NCBI RefSeq assembly: GCF_900608595.1 | Contig: NZ_UWYY01000003.1 | Location: 310,001-374,000 of the forward strand | Length of the DNA stretch: 64,000 bases | DNA from: Promicromonospora panici | Lineage (GTDB): Bacteria; Actinomycetota; Actinomycetes; Actinomycetales; Cellulomonadaceae | Reading direction: 5' to 3' | Shown: piece by piece, positions 51,452 to 59,409 of the stretch | Layout: each line of letters starts with the position of its first letter | Position numbering within the stretch: position 1 is the first letter of the stretch | Notes under the pieces: model-generated | What the model was told of the DNA's origin: nothing | What the model saw: only the letters and a program-made list of their open reading frames with translations | The model's database searches: none | Position numbers and translations under genes: made by a program

Positions 51452-52727
51452 CGCCGCGCCGTTGCCGACCCCTCAGGCGCAGGATGGAGGGGTGCCGCAC
51501 GAGATCTACCCGCTGGGGCTGAAGATCGCAGGTCGGCTCGTCGTCGTGGTGGGCGGCGGGCCGGTCGCCGCGCGTCGCGCCCGGTCGCTCGTCGAGGCCG
51601 GTGCGCGCGTGCGCGTGATCGCGCCCGACGTGTGCGAGGAGCTGGTGGTGCTGGCCCGCGTGTCGCCGTCCGGTGCCGTGGAGCTGGTCGCCCGCGCCTA
51701 CGGGCCGGGCGACCTCGACGGGGCCTGGCTCGTGCACACGGCCACAGGTTCTCCCGCGGTGGACCGGCAGGTGTCCGATGACGCCGAGCGCGCCCGGATC
51801 TTCTGCGTCACCGCGGGTGACGCCTCCGTGGGCAGCGCATGGGTGCCGGCGGTGGCCCGCACCACCCTGACCGACGACGCCGAGGTGACCGTCTCGGTGA
51901 CCGCCGGCCGCGATCCGCGCCGCTCGCGGGCGCTCCGCGATGCGGTGTCGGCCGCCCTCCAGTCGGGCACCCTCCCGCTCCGCCGCCACCGTCCGTCGCC
52001 CGAGTCTCTCGGCCGGGTCTGGCTCGTCGGGGGCGGCCCCGGTGACACCGGGCTCATCACGGCGCGCGGCCGCACCGTCCTGGCGCAGGCCGACGTCGTC
52101 ATCATCGACCGGCTCGGCCCGCGCGCCCTGCTGCACGAGCTCTCGCCCGACGTCGAAATCATCGACGTCGGCAAGACCAGCGGCAACCACCCGGTACCGC
52201 AGCACGAGATCAACGCGCTGCTGATCCAGCACGCCCAGGCCGGGCGCGACGTCGTCCGCCTCAAGGGTGGCGACCCGTATGTCTTCGGCCGCGGCGGCGA
52301 GGAGCTCGCGGCGTGCCGTGCTGCGGGCATCGAGGTCGAGGTGGTGCCGGGCGTGACATCGGCGGTCTCGGTGCCGGCTGCGGTCGGCATCCCGGTCACG
52401 CACCGCGGCGTCGCGCGCGGGTTCAGCGTCCTGACCGGGCACGACGGCGCCGCCGACGTCCCGGGCGGCCCCGACCACACGCTCGTGCTGCTCATGGGCG
52501 TCACCCACCTGGCCGACACGGCCGAGGCGCTCATCACCGACGACCGTCCCGCCGACACCCCGGCCGCCGTGGTCGAGGACGGCTACGGCCCCTGCCAGCG
52601 CGTCACGGTCGGCACGCTGGCCACGATCGCGGCCCGCGCGGCCGAGGCCGACGTCCGCCCGCCGGCGGTCATCGTGGTGGGCGCGGTAGTCCGCCTCTCC
52701 CCGGCCTGGGCCAACCAAGCTCGTTGA
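51444..52727 (+). CDS. cysG: Siroheme synthase: precorrin-2 dehydrogenase / uroporphyrinogen-III methyltransferase fusion
   Basis: 427 aa. N-terminal NAD-binding domain RLVVVVGGGPVAARRARSLVEAGA (precorrin-2 dehydrogenase/ferrochelatase part, residues about 20-180) and a C-terminal SUMT domain with VWLVGGGPGDTGLITARG, VVRLKGGDPYVFGRGGEE and VVPGVTSAVSVPAAVGIPVTHR. Makes siroheme from uroporphyrinogen III for the sulfite reductase. ATG 51444 overlaps the end of cysH by 8 nt. The stop codon lies within the left arm of the terminator hairpin. Confidence 0.92.
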   Translation: MSDAAPLPTPQAQDGGVPHEIYPLGLKIAGRLVVVVGGGPVAARRARSLVEAGARVRVIAPDVCEELVVLARVSPSGAVELVARAYGPGDLDGAWLVHTATGSPAVDRQVSDDAERARIFCVTAGDASVGSAWVPAVARTTLTDDAEVTVSVTAGRDPRRSRALRDAVSAALQSGTLPLRRHRPSPESLGRVWLVGGGPGDTGLITARGRTVLAQADVVIIDRLGPRALLHELSPDVEIIDVGKTSGNHPVPQHEINALLIQHAQAGRDVVRLKGGDPYVFGRGGEELAACRAAGIEVEVVPGVTSAVSVPAAVGIPVTHRGVARGFSVLTGHDGAADVPGGPDHTLVLLMGVTHLADTAEALITDDRPADTPAAVVEDGYGPCQRVTVGTLATIAARAAEADVRPPAVIVVGAVVRLSPAWANQAR

Positions 52728-52784
52728 GTGCTGGATCCTCGCCCGCGCGAAGGCCATCAACCGGGCGAAGATCCAGCACTCAAC
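52723..52784. terminator. 23-bp-stem palindrome shared by two convergent stop codons
   Basis: 52723-52745 pairs with 52762-52784 with one mismatch, loop 16 nt. The left arm contains the cysG stop (52725-52727) and the right arm the stop of the opposite gene (52780-52782). The arm core GAGTGCTGGAT..TCGCCC recurs at 57102-57162, so it is a dispersed palindrome acting as a bidirectional terminator. Confidence 0.7.
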
Positions 52785-53409
52785 GTATTTCCTCGGCGCG
52801 GGTCAGGACGTAGCGGAGCACATCCACGTCCGTCGTGGGGACGGCGATGCTCCAGGCGCCCGACCGCGACGCGCCCTCGATCTGCGTGTACGCCGACCTG
52901 TCGAACAGTCCGCGAGTAGGTATCTGCGTCCCGAACACCCGGTGGGGCGCGCCGCCCAGCGCCGCCTCGAGGGACTCCACCGACGCCGGATCCAGCCCGA
53001 CCCGTAGCCAGACCCGGCGGACCTTCCGCTCCATCAGGTACGCGCCGACCAGCACAGCGCCGCCACCCATGACGAGGTCCAGGTCCTGGGCCGCCGTGCG
53101 CCGGCGTCCGAACACCGACAGCAGGTTCTCGACCGCCGTGCTGGAGCCGGCGCTGCGCGCTGCGGCCGTTTCCCCGGCGGACCCGACCCGGGGAAGACCG
53201 GCCTGCCGGGTCTCCCGGATGCTCAGGACGAGCCACTCGATCCCGGCGGCGACCGTCAAGGCGCCCGCCCCTACTCGGACGACGAAGTTCGCCGGGTCCC
53301 AGGCGTTCGACATGTTCGCGAACGTGCTCAGCGCCCAGACGATGGCCGCGACCACCGCGATCATGAGGCTGACAAGTCGACGAGTTCGCACTGAACCTGG
53401 CTTCTTCAT
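52780..53409 (-). CDS. Two-TM membrane protein, unknown
   Basis: 209 aa. Two TM segments near the N-terminus (LVSLMIAVVAAIVWALS and VVRVGAGALTVAAGIEWLVLSI), a third hydrophobic stretch (LVMGGGAVLVGAYLM), and a soluble C-terminal domain (LRVGLDPASVESLEAAL to VLTRAEEIR). No recognised family. ATG 53409 (MKKPGSV) is preferred over the 25-residue longer version because of its Lys-rich start; the ribosome site is weak. Confidence 0.65.
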   Translation of the reverse strand: MKKPGSVRTRRLVSLMIAVVAAIVWALSTFANMSNAWDPANFVVRVGAGALTVAAGIEWLVLSIRETRQAGLPRVGSAGETAAARSAGSSTAVENLLSVFGRRRTAAQDLDLVMGGGAVLVGAYLMERKVRRVWLRVGLDPASVESLEAALGGAPHRVFGTQIPTRGLFDRSAYTQIEGASRSGAWSIAVPTTDVDVLRYVLTRAEEIR

Positions 53410-53593
53410 CTCGAACGAGCGGCAGCAACACGCCGCCAGCCCCCTACGGCGCATCGCCCCTGATGGGGCACCGCAGCGTATCAACGCGCCCGGCGAGTCT
53501 GAACGTGTTCGGCCCTACTTCATCCCCTTTCCGGAGTCGACGTCGTCCCGGCCGTGCCGCCGCACCAGGAGGCGCGGCGGCACAACCCAGGCC

Positions 53594-56380
53594 TCAGCTA
53601 GCGCAGTTGTGGACGCCGCTCGTCGCGGACGCCACGACGACGTCGGTCAGGCCCCCTTCCAGAGCCGTGAGGTGCAGGGCGCGGACCGTCAGCCCGTGGT
53701 CGGCATCCGGGTCCGCGACCTGCTCGTTGACGACGATCCGCGCCACGCCTGGCAGCTCCACCACCGTGTTCGGCTCGGTGCCGATCTCGATGGCCTCGCC
53801 CCCGACCCGCAGCGTCATATCCGTGGTTCCGGTCGCCGCACCATCCCCGGCGCAAGTGCTCGTCGCCTGGGCCGTGGCGTTCTCCACCTCGATCACCGGC
53901 AGCCCGGGGATACCGATCCGCACCTCGTCCACGCTCGCGGTGGCCACCGAAGTCCCGGGCGCCAGGCTCGTGGTCACGTCCGGGCAGAGGGCGTTGGCCT
54001 GCAGCAGGAGCAGGTCCAGCTCGGTCAGGCACGGCGTGTCCGTGGACGACGCGTCCGCCGTCCGGATCTCGCCCGTGTCCGGCGTGGGCTCGATCTCGAA
54101 CCCGACCAGCGGGAGCGGCACATCCGCGCTGAGCCCGAACGCCCGGCCGGTGTAGTACTCGAGCAGGACGGTCGCCGAAGCAGTCGACGGCTCGTAGTAC
54201 GTGTCCCCCGCGAAGTCGAGAGACACCGGCACCGTGGCGTCCGCGTTCAGCGGCTGGTCCACCACGGGGATCGTGCAGGCCACAGCACCCGAGGAGCCGG
54301 TGGTGCCCGTGCACTCCTGCCGGTCCGCGCCGGCGCCCAGGGCCAGCGTCACGTCCCGACCCGAGACCCCCGGCCCGTCCGTCGTCTCCTCGGTGAGCAT
54401 CCCCGACAGCTCGACGGCGGTCCCGTTCGCCACCCGCTCGGGGCCGGTGTACCGGAGCGCCGTCTCCTGCCGGGTGATCGTGAACGACGCCGAGTCGCTG
54501 GACGGCTCCAGCGTGCCGGTGCCGGCGAACGACACGTCGATCGTCGTCTCGCCCGGCGCGTCCGAGGGCGTGAGCGAGCAGCTCGCCACGCCCGAACCGT
54601 TGGTCGTCCCGGAACACTCCTGGGACCCGCCGCCAGAGCCGAGCGAGAACGACACCGTCTGCCCCGACACCGGGCTGCCGCCCGCCGTCAGGGTTGCCGA
54701 CGCCGTGAACGCGTCATTGAAGTCGGCCTCGGCCGGGCCGGTGTAGGTCACCACGGTCGGCTGCCGCCCGATCGTGAACGGGACCGTGTCGGTCGCCGGC
54801 TCCACGTCCCGGTTCCCCGCGAACTCCGCGGTGATGGTCGTCTCCCCCGGGGAGTCGGTCGGGGTGAGCGAACAGCTCGCCTCGCCGGAGGCGTCGGTGG
54901 TACCGGAGCACTCCTGCGACCCCCCGCCCGAACCGAGCGAGAACGACACGGTCTCCCCCGCCAGCGGGTTCCCGCCGGAAGTCAGGGTCGCCGACGCCGT
55001 GAAGGTCTGCGCCAGCGCCGCCGACGTCGGACCGGTGTACGTCAGGCCTGAGCCCTCGCGCGGGAGCGCCGCGGCGAGGTCGATCCGCGGGGTCGTGACG
55101 TCGGCGCCGCCGCTCTCGTAGGTGATCGGCTCACCGGTGTCCTCCAGCAGCTGTTCGAGCTCGTCCACGCTCGCGCCCGGCAGCTCCTCGCGGAGCAGGG
55201 CGAACGCCCCCGTCACGTGCGGGGCGGCCATCGAAGTGCCGCTGCTGACGCCGTAGCCGTCGTCGGAGTCGCTCGGCAGGGACGACCTGACGTCGCCCCC
55301 GGGCGCGAAGACGTCGAGCAGCTCCCCGCGGTTGCTGGTGTCGCGCACGGTGTCGTCGTCATCGGAGGCGCCGACCGTGATCGCCTCGGGCTCGCACCCC
55401 GGTGAGCTCGACCCGTCGTCCGCCCTGTTGCCGGCGGACGCCACCGGGGCGATACCCGCCTCGAGGAGGTCTCGCATCGGCTGGACGTAGACGCTGTCCG
55501 TGCACGCCTCGGACTCCGTGCCGCCGCCGAAGCTCATGTTCACGGCCGCGATGGAACGGTTTTCCGCCAGGTCAAGGACGTACTCCAGCGCCGCGACGGC
55601 GTCGGTGTCCGACAGCGTGACGCACGGTGCCGGGTCGTCGCCGCAGTCGTCGGACCGGGAGAAGACCTGGATCGCGACGATGTCGGCCGACGGCGCTACT
55701 CCGTTGCCGGGCGCATTGCCGACGTCGGCGCCCGCCGCGATACCCGCGACGTGGGTGCCGTGGTCGCAGAACTCCTGGTCGCACTGGGCGCTGCCGTCCC
55801 CGGTCTGCGTGCGCTCGCCGTTCGGGCAGAGGGACTCGGCAACGCCGCCCGAGAAGCACGCCTCGTCCACGCGGCCCCCGAAGAACTCGTGGTCGGCGTC
55901 GATCCCGCTGTCCAGGATGACGACGGTCTGGCCGGTGCCCGTGATCCCGCGCTGGTGCAGGTCATCGGCGCCGATCAGCGGGATGCTGGTGTTCAGTTCC
56001 GGCTTGCGCGTCCCGTTCGGGTGCACCCGGACGACGTCGGGCGATTCGGCGAGCTCCCGGATCGTGTCGGCGTCGGCGGTGATGGTGGCCAGCGGGAACC
56101 GGTCGAAGACGTCGGTGACCCGGACCTCGTGGCCGGTGGCACGCATCTCCCCGACCACCCTGCGCTGGTCGCCGAGCTTGGCGACCTCCACGATCACGCT
56201 CTGCGGGCCCTCGCTCTCGGCCTCCGCGATCAGGGCACGTTCTCCGGCGTCCGGCGGCGTGGTCTCCGATGACGGCGCTGCACCCGCAGGGGATGACAGC
56301 CCGACGAGGGTCGTGCAGGCCAGCACCACGGCGAGAACCGCCGAGGCCGGTCTGTAGGAACGCGGTCTCTGCAAGCGCAT
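53594..56380 (-). CDS. Secreted subtilisin-like (S8) protease with Ig repeats and choice-of-anchor P-like domain
   Basis: 928 aa. Signal peptide (cleavage after PAGAA, about residue 35), I9-type propeptide (about 60-130), S8 domain with Asp157 (ILDSGI), His207 (CDHGTHVAGI), Asn318 (SAGNRA) and Ser383 (GTSMAAPHV). Then three Ig-like repeats of about 90 residues, each with FSLGSGGGSQECSGTT-type cores and two Cys, and a C-terminal 200-residue domain resembling the choice-of-anchor P family. GGGAG-like ribosome site before ATG 56380. Three near-identical repeats suggest recent duplication. Follows the I9-like lipoprotein gene on the same strand. Confidence 0.9.
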   Translation of the reverse strand: MRLQRPRSYRPASAVLAVVLACTTLVGLSSPAGAAPSSETTPPDAGERALIAEAESEGPQSVIVEVAKLGDQRRVVGEMRATGHEVRVTDVFDRFPLATITADADTIRELAESPDVVRVHPNGTRKPELNTSIPLIGADDLHQRGITGTGQTVVILDSGIDADHEFFGGRVDEACFSGGVAESLCPNGERTQTGDGSAQCDQEFCDHGTHVAGIAAGADVGNAPGNGVAPSADIVAIQVFSRSDDCGDDPAPCVTLSDTDAVAALEYVLDLAENRSIAAVNMSFGGGTESEACTDSVYVQPMRDLLEAGIAPVASAGNRADDGSSSPGCEPEAITVGASDDDDTVRDTSNRGELLDVFAPGGDVRSSLPSDSDDGYGVSSGTSMAAPHVTGAFALLREELPGASVDELEQLLEDTGEPITYESGGADVTTPRIDLAAALPREGSGLTYTGPTSAALAQTFTASATLTSGGNPLAGETVSFSLGSGGGSQECSGTTDASGEASCSLTPTDSPGETTITAEFAGNRDVEPATDTVPFTIGRQPTVVTYTGPAEADFNDAFTASATLTAGGSPVSGQTVSFSLGSGGGSQECSGTTNGSGVASCSLTPSDAPGETTIDVSFAGTGTLEPSSDSASFTITRQETALRYTGPERVANGTAVELSGMLTEETTDGPGVSGRDVTLALGAGADRQECTGTTGSSGAVACTIPVVDQPLNADATVPVSLDFAGDTYYEPSTASATVLLEYYTGRAFGLSADVPLPLVGFEIEPTPDTGEIRTADASSTDTPCLTELDLLLLQANALCPDVTTSLAPGTSVATASVDEVRIGIPGLPVIEVENATAQATSTCAGDGAATGTTDMTLRVGGEAIEIGTEPNTVVELPGVARIVVNEQVADPDADHGLTVRALHLTALEGGLTDVVVASATSGVHNCAS

Positions 56381-56483
56381 TGAACTATCTCCCTCTGTCT
56401 GATGGCGGGGCAGATCGATGGAGCGGGCTGGATCGAGCGGATCGAGCAGGGCAGTTCCGGCAGGGCAGTTCAGGCAGGCACGA

Positions 56484-57002
56484 TCACTCGAGCGGGATCG
56501 ACCGGTTCTCCCAGACGTGGGTCACGCGGGGCGATACGAACAGGGCGCGCAGGCCCTCCTCGTCGACGGTCAGAGTCAGCCGGGGGTAGCGCTCGAATCG
56601 CGTGGTGACGGTCGTGTGCTCCGGATCGAGCTCGGCCTCGAGCGCGTCCAGGGCCTCGGCGACGAGGCGCCCGTGCTCGTCCGAACCGCGCTCGGCCTCC
56701 CCCTCCAGGGCAGCCTCGACGATGACGCTCACGGTGCCCTCGGCGCGCGCGAGGTCGAGCAGGGCTTGTTCGTCGGCGTCGGTCGGATCGGACGGCGGTG
56801 CGCTCTCCGTGGGCTCGCCCGACGGCGACGCCGTCTCCGTGGGCTCGCCCGACGGCAGTGCGGTCTCCGTCGGGTCAGCCGACGGCGACGCGGCAGTCGG
56901 CGACGCGCCGGCGTCCGGCGCCGGGGACGGCGCATCGCCAGTACAGGCCGCCGCAATCAGCAACAGCCCGGCCAGAGCGGCAGAGCAGACCCGCCTCGTC
57001 AC
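56484..57002 (-). CDS. Lipoprotein with free-standing I9 propeptide-like domain
   Basis: 172 aa. Signal peptide with lipobox LLIAAAC (Cys near residue 20), a 50-residue linker of Pro/Ser/Thr/Glu repeats (SGEPTE units), then an 80-residue domain: VSVIVEAAL ... RFERYPRLTLTVDEEGLRALFVSPRVTHVWENRSIPLE. This lines up with the propeptide of the neighbouring subtilase (SVIVEVAKL ... VFDRFPLATITADADTIREL...SIPL). No catalytic domain is attached. GTG 57002 has AAGGGGG 6 nt upstream. 103 bp upstream of the protease, same strand: probably a membrane-held inhibitor or folding helper for it. Confidence 0.78.
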   Translation of the reverse strand: MTRRVCSAALAGLLLIAAACTGDAPSPAPDAGASPTAASPSADPTETALPSGEPTETASPSGEPTESAPPSDPTDADEQALLDLARAEGTVSVIVEAALEGEAERGSDEHGRLVAEALDALEAELDPEHTTVTTRFERYPRLTLTVDEEGLRALFVSPRVTHVWENRSIPLE

Positions 57003-57101
57003 GGTGCCCCCTTGCGGTCTCGTCGTCAGGCCGTCACGACCGAGGCTCACATACGGGCTAAACCCCCGCAAGGAAAGTGCCTTCACCCGCCCCCACAACC
57101 C

Positions 57102-57162
57102 GTCGAGTGCTGGGCATTCGCCCTGCGAGGACCACAACAGGGGCGAATATCCAGCACTCAAC
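57102..57162. terminator. Second copy of the GAGTGCTGG palindrome
   Basis: 57102-57125 pairs with 57138-57162 (24-25 nt arms, a few mismatches), loop 12 nt, 14 bp after the stop of the response regulator gene. Same arm core as 52723-52784. Confidence 0.65.
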
Positions 57163-57175
57163 GAAGGGCAGGGGG

Positions 57176-57871
57176 TCAGAGCAGGCGGCGGGCTACCGCC
57201 CAGCGGGTCAGTTCGTATCTTGACGAGAGCTGGAGCTTGCGGAGGACCGCGCTGACGTGCGTCTCCACCGTCTTTATCGAGATGAACAGCTCGCTCGCGA
57301 CCTCGCGGTAGGAGTAGCCGCGCGCGATCAGGCGCATGACCTCCTGCTCGCGCTTCGAGAGACGGTCGAGCTCGTCATCGGCCACGGCGATGTCGTTGGC
57401 GGAGGCACCGAACGCGTCCAGGACGAACCCGGCCAGCCGCGGCGAGAAGACCGCGTCGCCGCCGGCCACCTGCACCACGGCCGACGACAGCTCCGACGGC
57501 GCGATGTTCTTCGTGACGTAGCCGCGCGCCCCGGCGCGGATCACGGAGACGACGTCCTCCGCGGCGTCGGACACCGAGAGCGCGAGGAACCGCACCCCCT
57601 CGGGGAGCAGGTCGACGCACCGCTGCACCACCTCGGCGCCGCCACCGCCGTTGCCGCCGGGCAGGTGCACGTCGAGCAGCACCACGGGCGGGCGGTGCTC
57701 GTGCACCTGCGCCACGGCCGTGTCGACGTCGAACGCCTCGCCCACCACGGTGACCCGGTCGTCCAGCGAGGCGCGCACGCCCGTGCGGAACAGGTGGTGG
57801 TCGTCCACGAGCACCACCGGCACCGGGAGCGGCACCAGCCCGCCGCCCGACGCCGTCGCCTGGGTTGTCAT
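57176..57871 (-). CDS. NarL/LuxR-type response regulator
   Basis: 231 aa. Receiver domain: acidic pair Asp23-Asp24 (VLVDDHHLFR), phospho-acceptor Asp67 (VLLDVHLPGG), Lys in GYVTKNIAP; then LuxR-type HTH from LSKREQEVMRLIARGYSYREVASELFISIKTVETHVSAVLRKL. ATG overlaps the stop of the kinase gene (ATGA), so it is the kinase's partner. A Gly-rich insert follows the phospho-acceptor loop. Confidence 0.93.
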   Translation of the reverse strand: MTTQATASGGGLVPLPVPVVLVDDHHLFRTGVRASLDDRVTVVGEAFDVDTAVAQVHEHRPPVVLLDVHLPGGNGGGGAEVVQRCVDLLPEGVRFLALSVSDAAEDVVSVIRAGARGYVTKNIAPSELSSAVVQVAGGDAVFSPRLAGFVLDAFGASANDIAVADDELDRLSKREQEVMRLIARGYSYREVASELFISIKTVETHVSAVLRKLQLSSRYELTRWAVARRLL

Positions 57872-59274
57872 CTCGTCGCACCCTCCGCAGTGGTCGGCGC
57901 AGGGCCGGGGGCCGTAGCGGCCCGCGCCCTGCCGTTCTTCTCGGTCTTCTTCTCGCCGTTGGCCGGCTTGTCCAGCGGCATCCGCAACCGCACCTCGGTA
58001 CCCCAGCCGGGCCGGCTCACGACCTCGGCGGTGCCACCCCGACGGCGGACCCGCCCGAGGATCGACTCCCGGACGCCGAACCGGTCCTGGGCGATCTCGT
58101 CGAGGTCGAACCCGTCGCCGCGGTCGCGGACGAACACCTCGGCCACGGCGTCCGTGACCTCAAGGTAGACCGACACGGGCGGCTTGCCGTGCTTGAACGC
58201 GTTGAGCAGCGCCTCCCGGGCCGCCTGCAGCAGCGCCGACGTGATCTCGGTGGGCGGGCAGTCGCCCACCACGACGGTCTCCACGGTGAGCGGCGCGACG
58301 GCGTCCTCGATCTCGGCCACCAGCTCCTTCAGCTCGGCGGCCACCGACGTGCCGGGTTCCTGCCGGTCGTCGTAGAGCCACCCACGCAGCTCGCGCTCCT
58401 GAGCGCGGGCCATGCGGGAGACGGCCTCCGGGTCGGACGCCTGCGCGCGGATCAGGGCCAGGGTCTGCAGCACCGAGTCGTGCAGGTGCGCCGCGATGTC
58501 GGCCCGCTCGGCCTCGCGGGCGTGGGCGGCGCGCTCGTCGCCGAGCTGGCGTACGAGCCGGAACCACCACGGCAGCGACACGAGCACGACGCCGGCGACC
58601 ATGGCCACCGACGCGATGGTGGCCTGCATCAGCACGCTCACGGGCGTGTCCTGGCCCACCAGCATCAGGACGCCGAGCATCGTCAGCACGACGCCGCCGG
58701 CCAGCCGCAGGAGCGCCGTCCGCGAGCGCAGGCCGGAGCCCGTGCCGCCCACCCAGCGGTCCCGTTCGGTCGCGTCGACCTGGCTCCACGCCAGGGCGAC
58801 GCCGCCGAGCCCGATCAGCGCCGGGAGCACCCAGGACGCGACCGGGTCCCAGTCCGCGCGGAGCGCGATCATGAGCGCGGCGCTCGACAGCAGGACCACG
58901 CCGATCCAGATGTCGCGGACCGCGAGCCGGGAGACCGGCCCGGAGAGGCGCACACGGTCGACGAGCGACGTCGTCCGGTCCGCGGCGCCGGCGTCGGCGC
59001 GCGCGTCGGCGGTCAGGCGCGGGGCGAGCCGACGGCGTTCGGTGGGTACGACGTCGGCCACGGTGGGGACGCCGGCGGGGATGGTGACCCACCAGAAGAT
59101 GTAGGCGACGATGCCGCCCCCGGCGAACGCGCTGAGCACGACGAACCCGATCCGGACCAGCCACACGGGCAGGCCCGTGTGCGCCGCCAGGCCGGCGGCG
59201 ACACCGGCCACCCAGCGGCCGCTGTATCCCGGCCCGGCCTTGCTGGGCCTGCGGAGGGTGAGTCTCTCGTTCAC
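57868..59274 (-). CDS. PspC-domain histidine kinase (HisKA_3 type)
   Basis: 468 aa. N-terminal PspC domain (about 15-70, SGRWVAGVAAGLAAHTGLPVWLVRIGFVVLSAFAGGGI), further TM segments near 120-240, then the HisKA_3 H-box ADIAAHLHDSVLQTLALI with His265, and an ATPase domain with REALLNAFKHG (N box) and VRDRGDGFDL (G box). Such PspC-kinase/LuxR pairs respond to cell-envelope stress. GTG 59274; GACGAT 6 nt upstream may be its -10. Tail is Lys/Ala-rich. Divergent from a second PspC gene. Confidence 0.9.
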   Translation of the reverse strand: MNERLTLRRPSKAGPGYSGRWVAGVAAGLAAHTGLPVWLVRIGFVVLSAFAGGGIVAYIFWWVTIPAGVPTVADVVPTERRRLAPRLTADARADAGAADRTTSLVDRVRLSGPVSRLAVRDIWIGVVLLSSAALMIALRADWDPVASWVLPALIGLGGVALAWSQVDATERDRWVGGTGSGLRSRTALLRLAGGVVLTMLGVLMLVGQDTPVSVLMQATIASVAMVAGVVLVSLPWWFRLVRQLGDERAAHAREAERADIAAHLHDSVLQTLALIRAQASDPEAVSRMARAQERELRGWLYDDRQEPGTSVAAELKELVAEIEDAVAPLTVETVVVGDCPPTEITSALLQAAREALLNAFKHGKPPVSVYLEVTDAVAEVFVRDRGDGFDLDEIAQDRFGVRESILGRVRRRGGTAEVVSRPGWGTEVRLRMPLDKPANGEKKTEKNGRARAATAPGPAPTTAEGATR

Positions 59275-59300
59275 CCCCCGATCGTCACATGCCGGAGGCC

Positions 59301-59364
59301 CCCTGAATACGTCTGAGCCCCGATCTCAGGGTCCCGCGCAGGGCGAACCAGGGTTGGTTCAGGG
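59301..59364. promoter_or_regulatory. Helically phased CAGGG repeats in the PspC divergent promoter
   Basis: CAGGG at 59327, 59339, 59349 and 59360 (steps 12, 10 and 11), with CCCTGA in the opposite orientation at 59301-59306, and GAACCA-N4-TGGTTC at 59345-59360. The last CAGGG is 38 bp before a -10-like AAGCAT (59398-59403) that ends 6 nt before ATG 59410. Likely binding site of the LuxR-type regulator. Confidence 0.5.
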
Positions 59365-59409
59365 CAGGTCCCGATGCCGGATGCGCCGCCGGTCGACAAG
59401 CATGGAGGC

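Noticed and set aside
57082..57088. TTCACCC upstream of the I9-like lipoprotein gene
   Set aside because: Single copy with no convincing -10 at the expected 38-46 bp; about six such 7-mers are expected by chance in the window.
59271..59280. GGGTGAAC at the histidine kinase start as a motif copy
   Set aside because: The GTG start codon is part of it and there is no second copy nearby; most likely chance.
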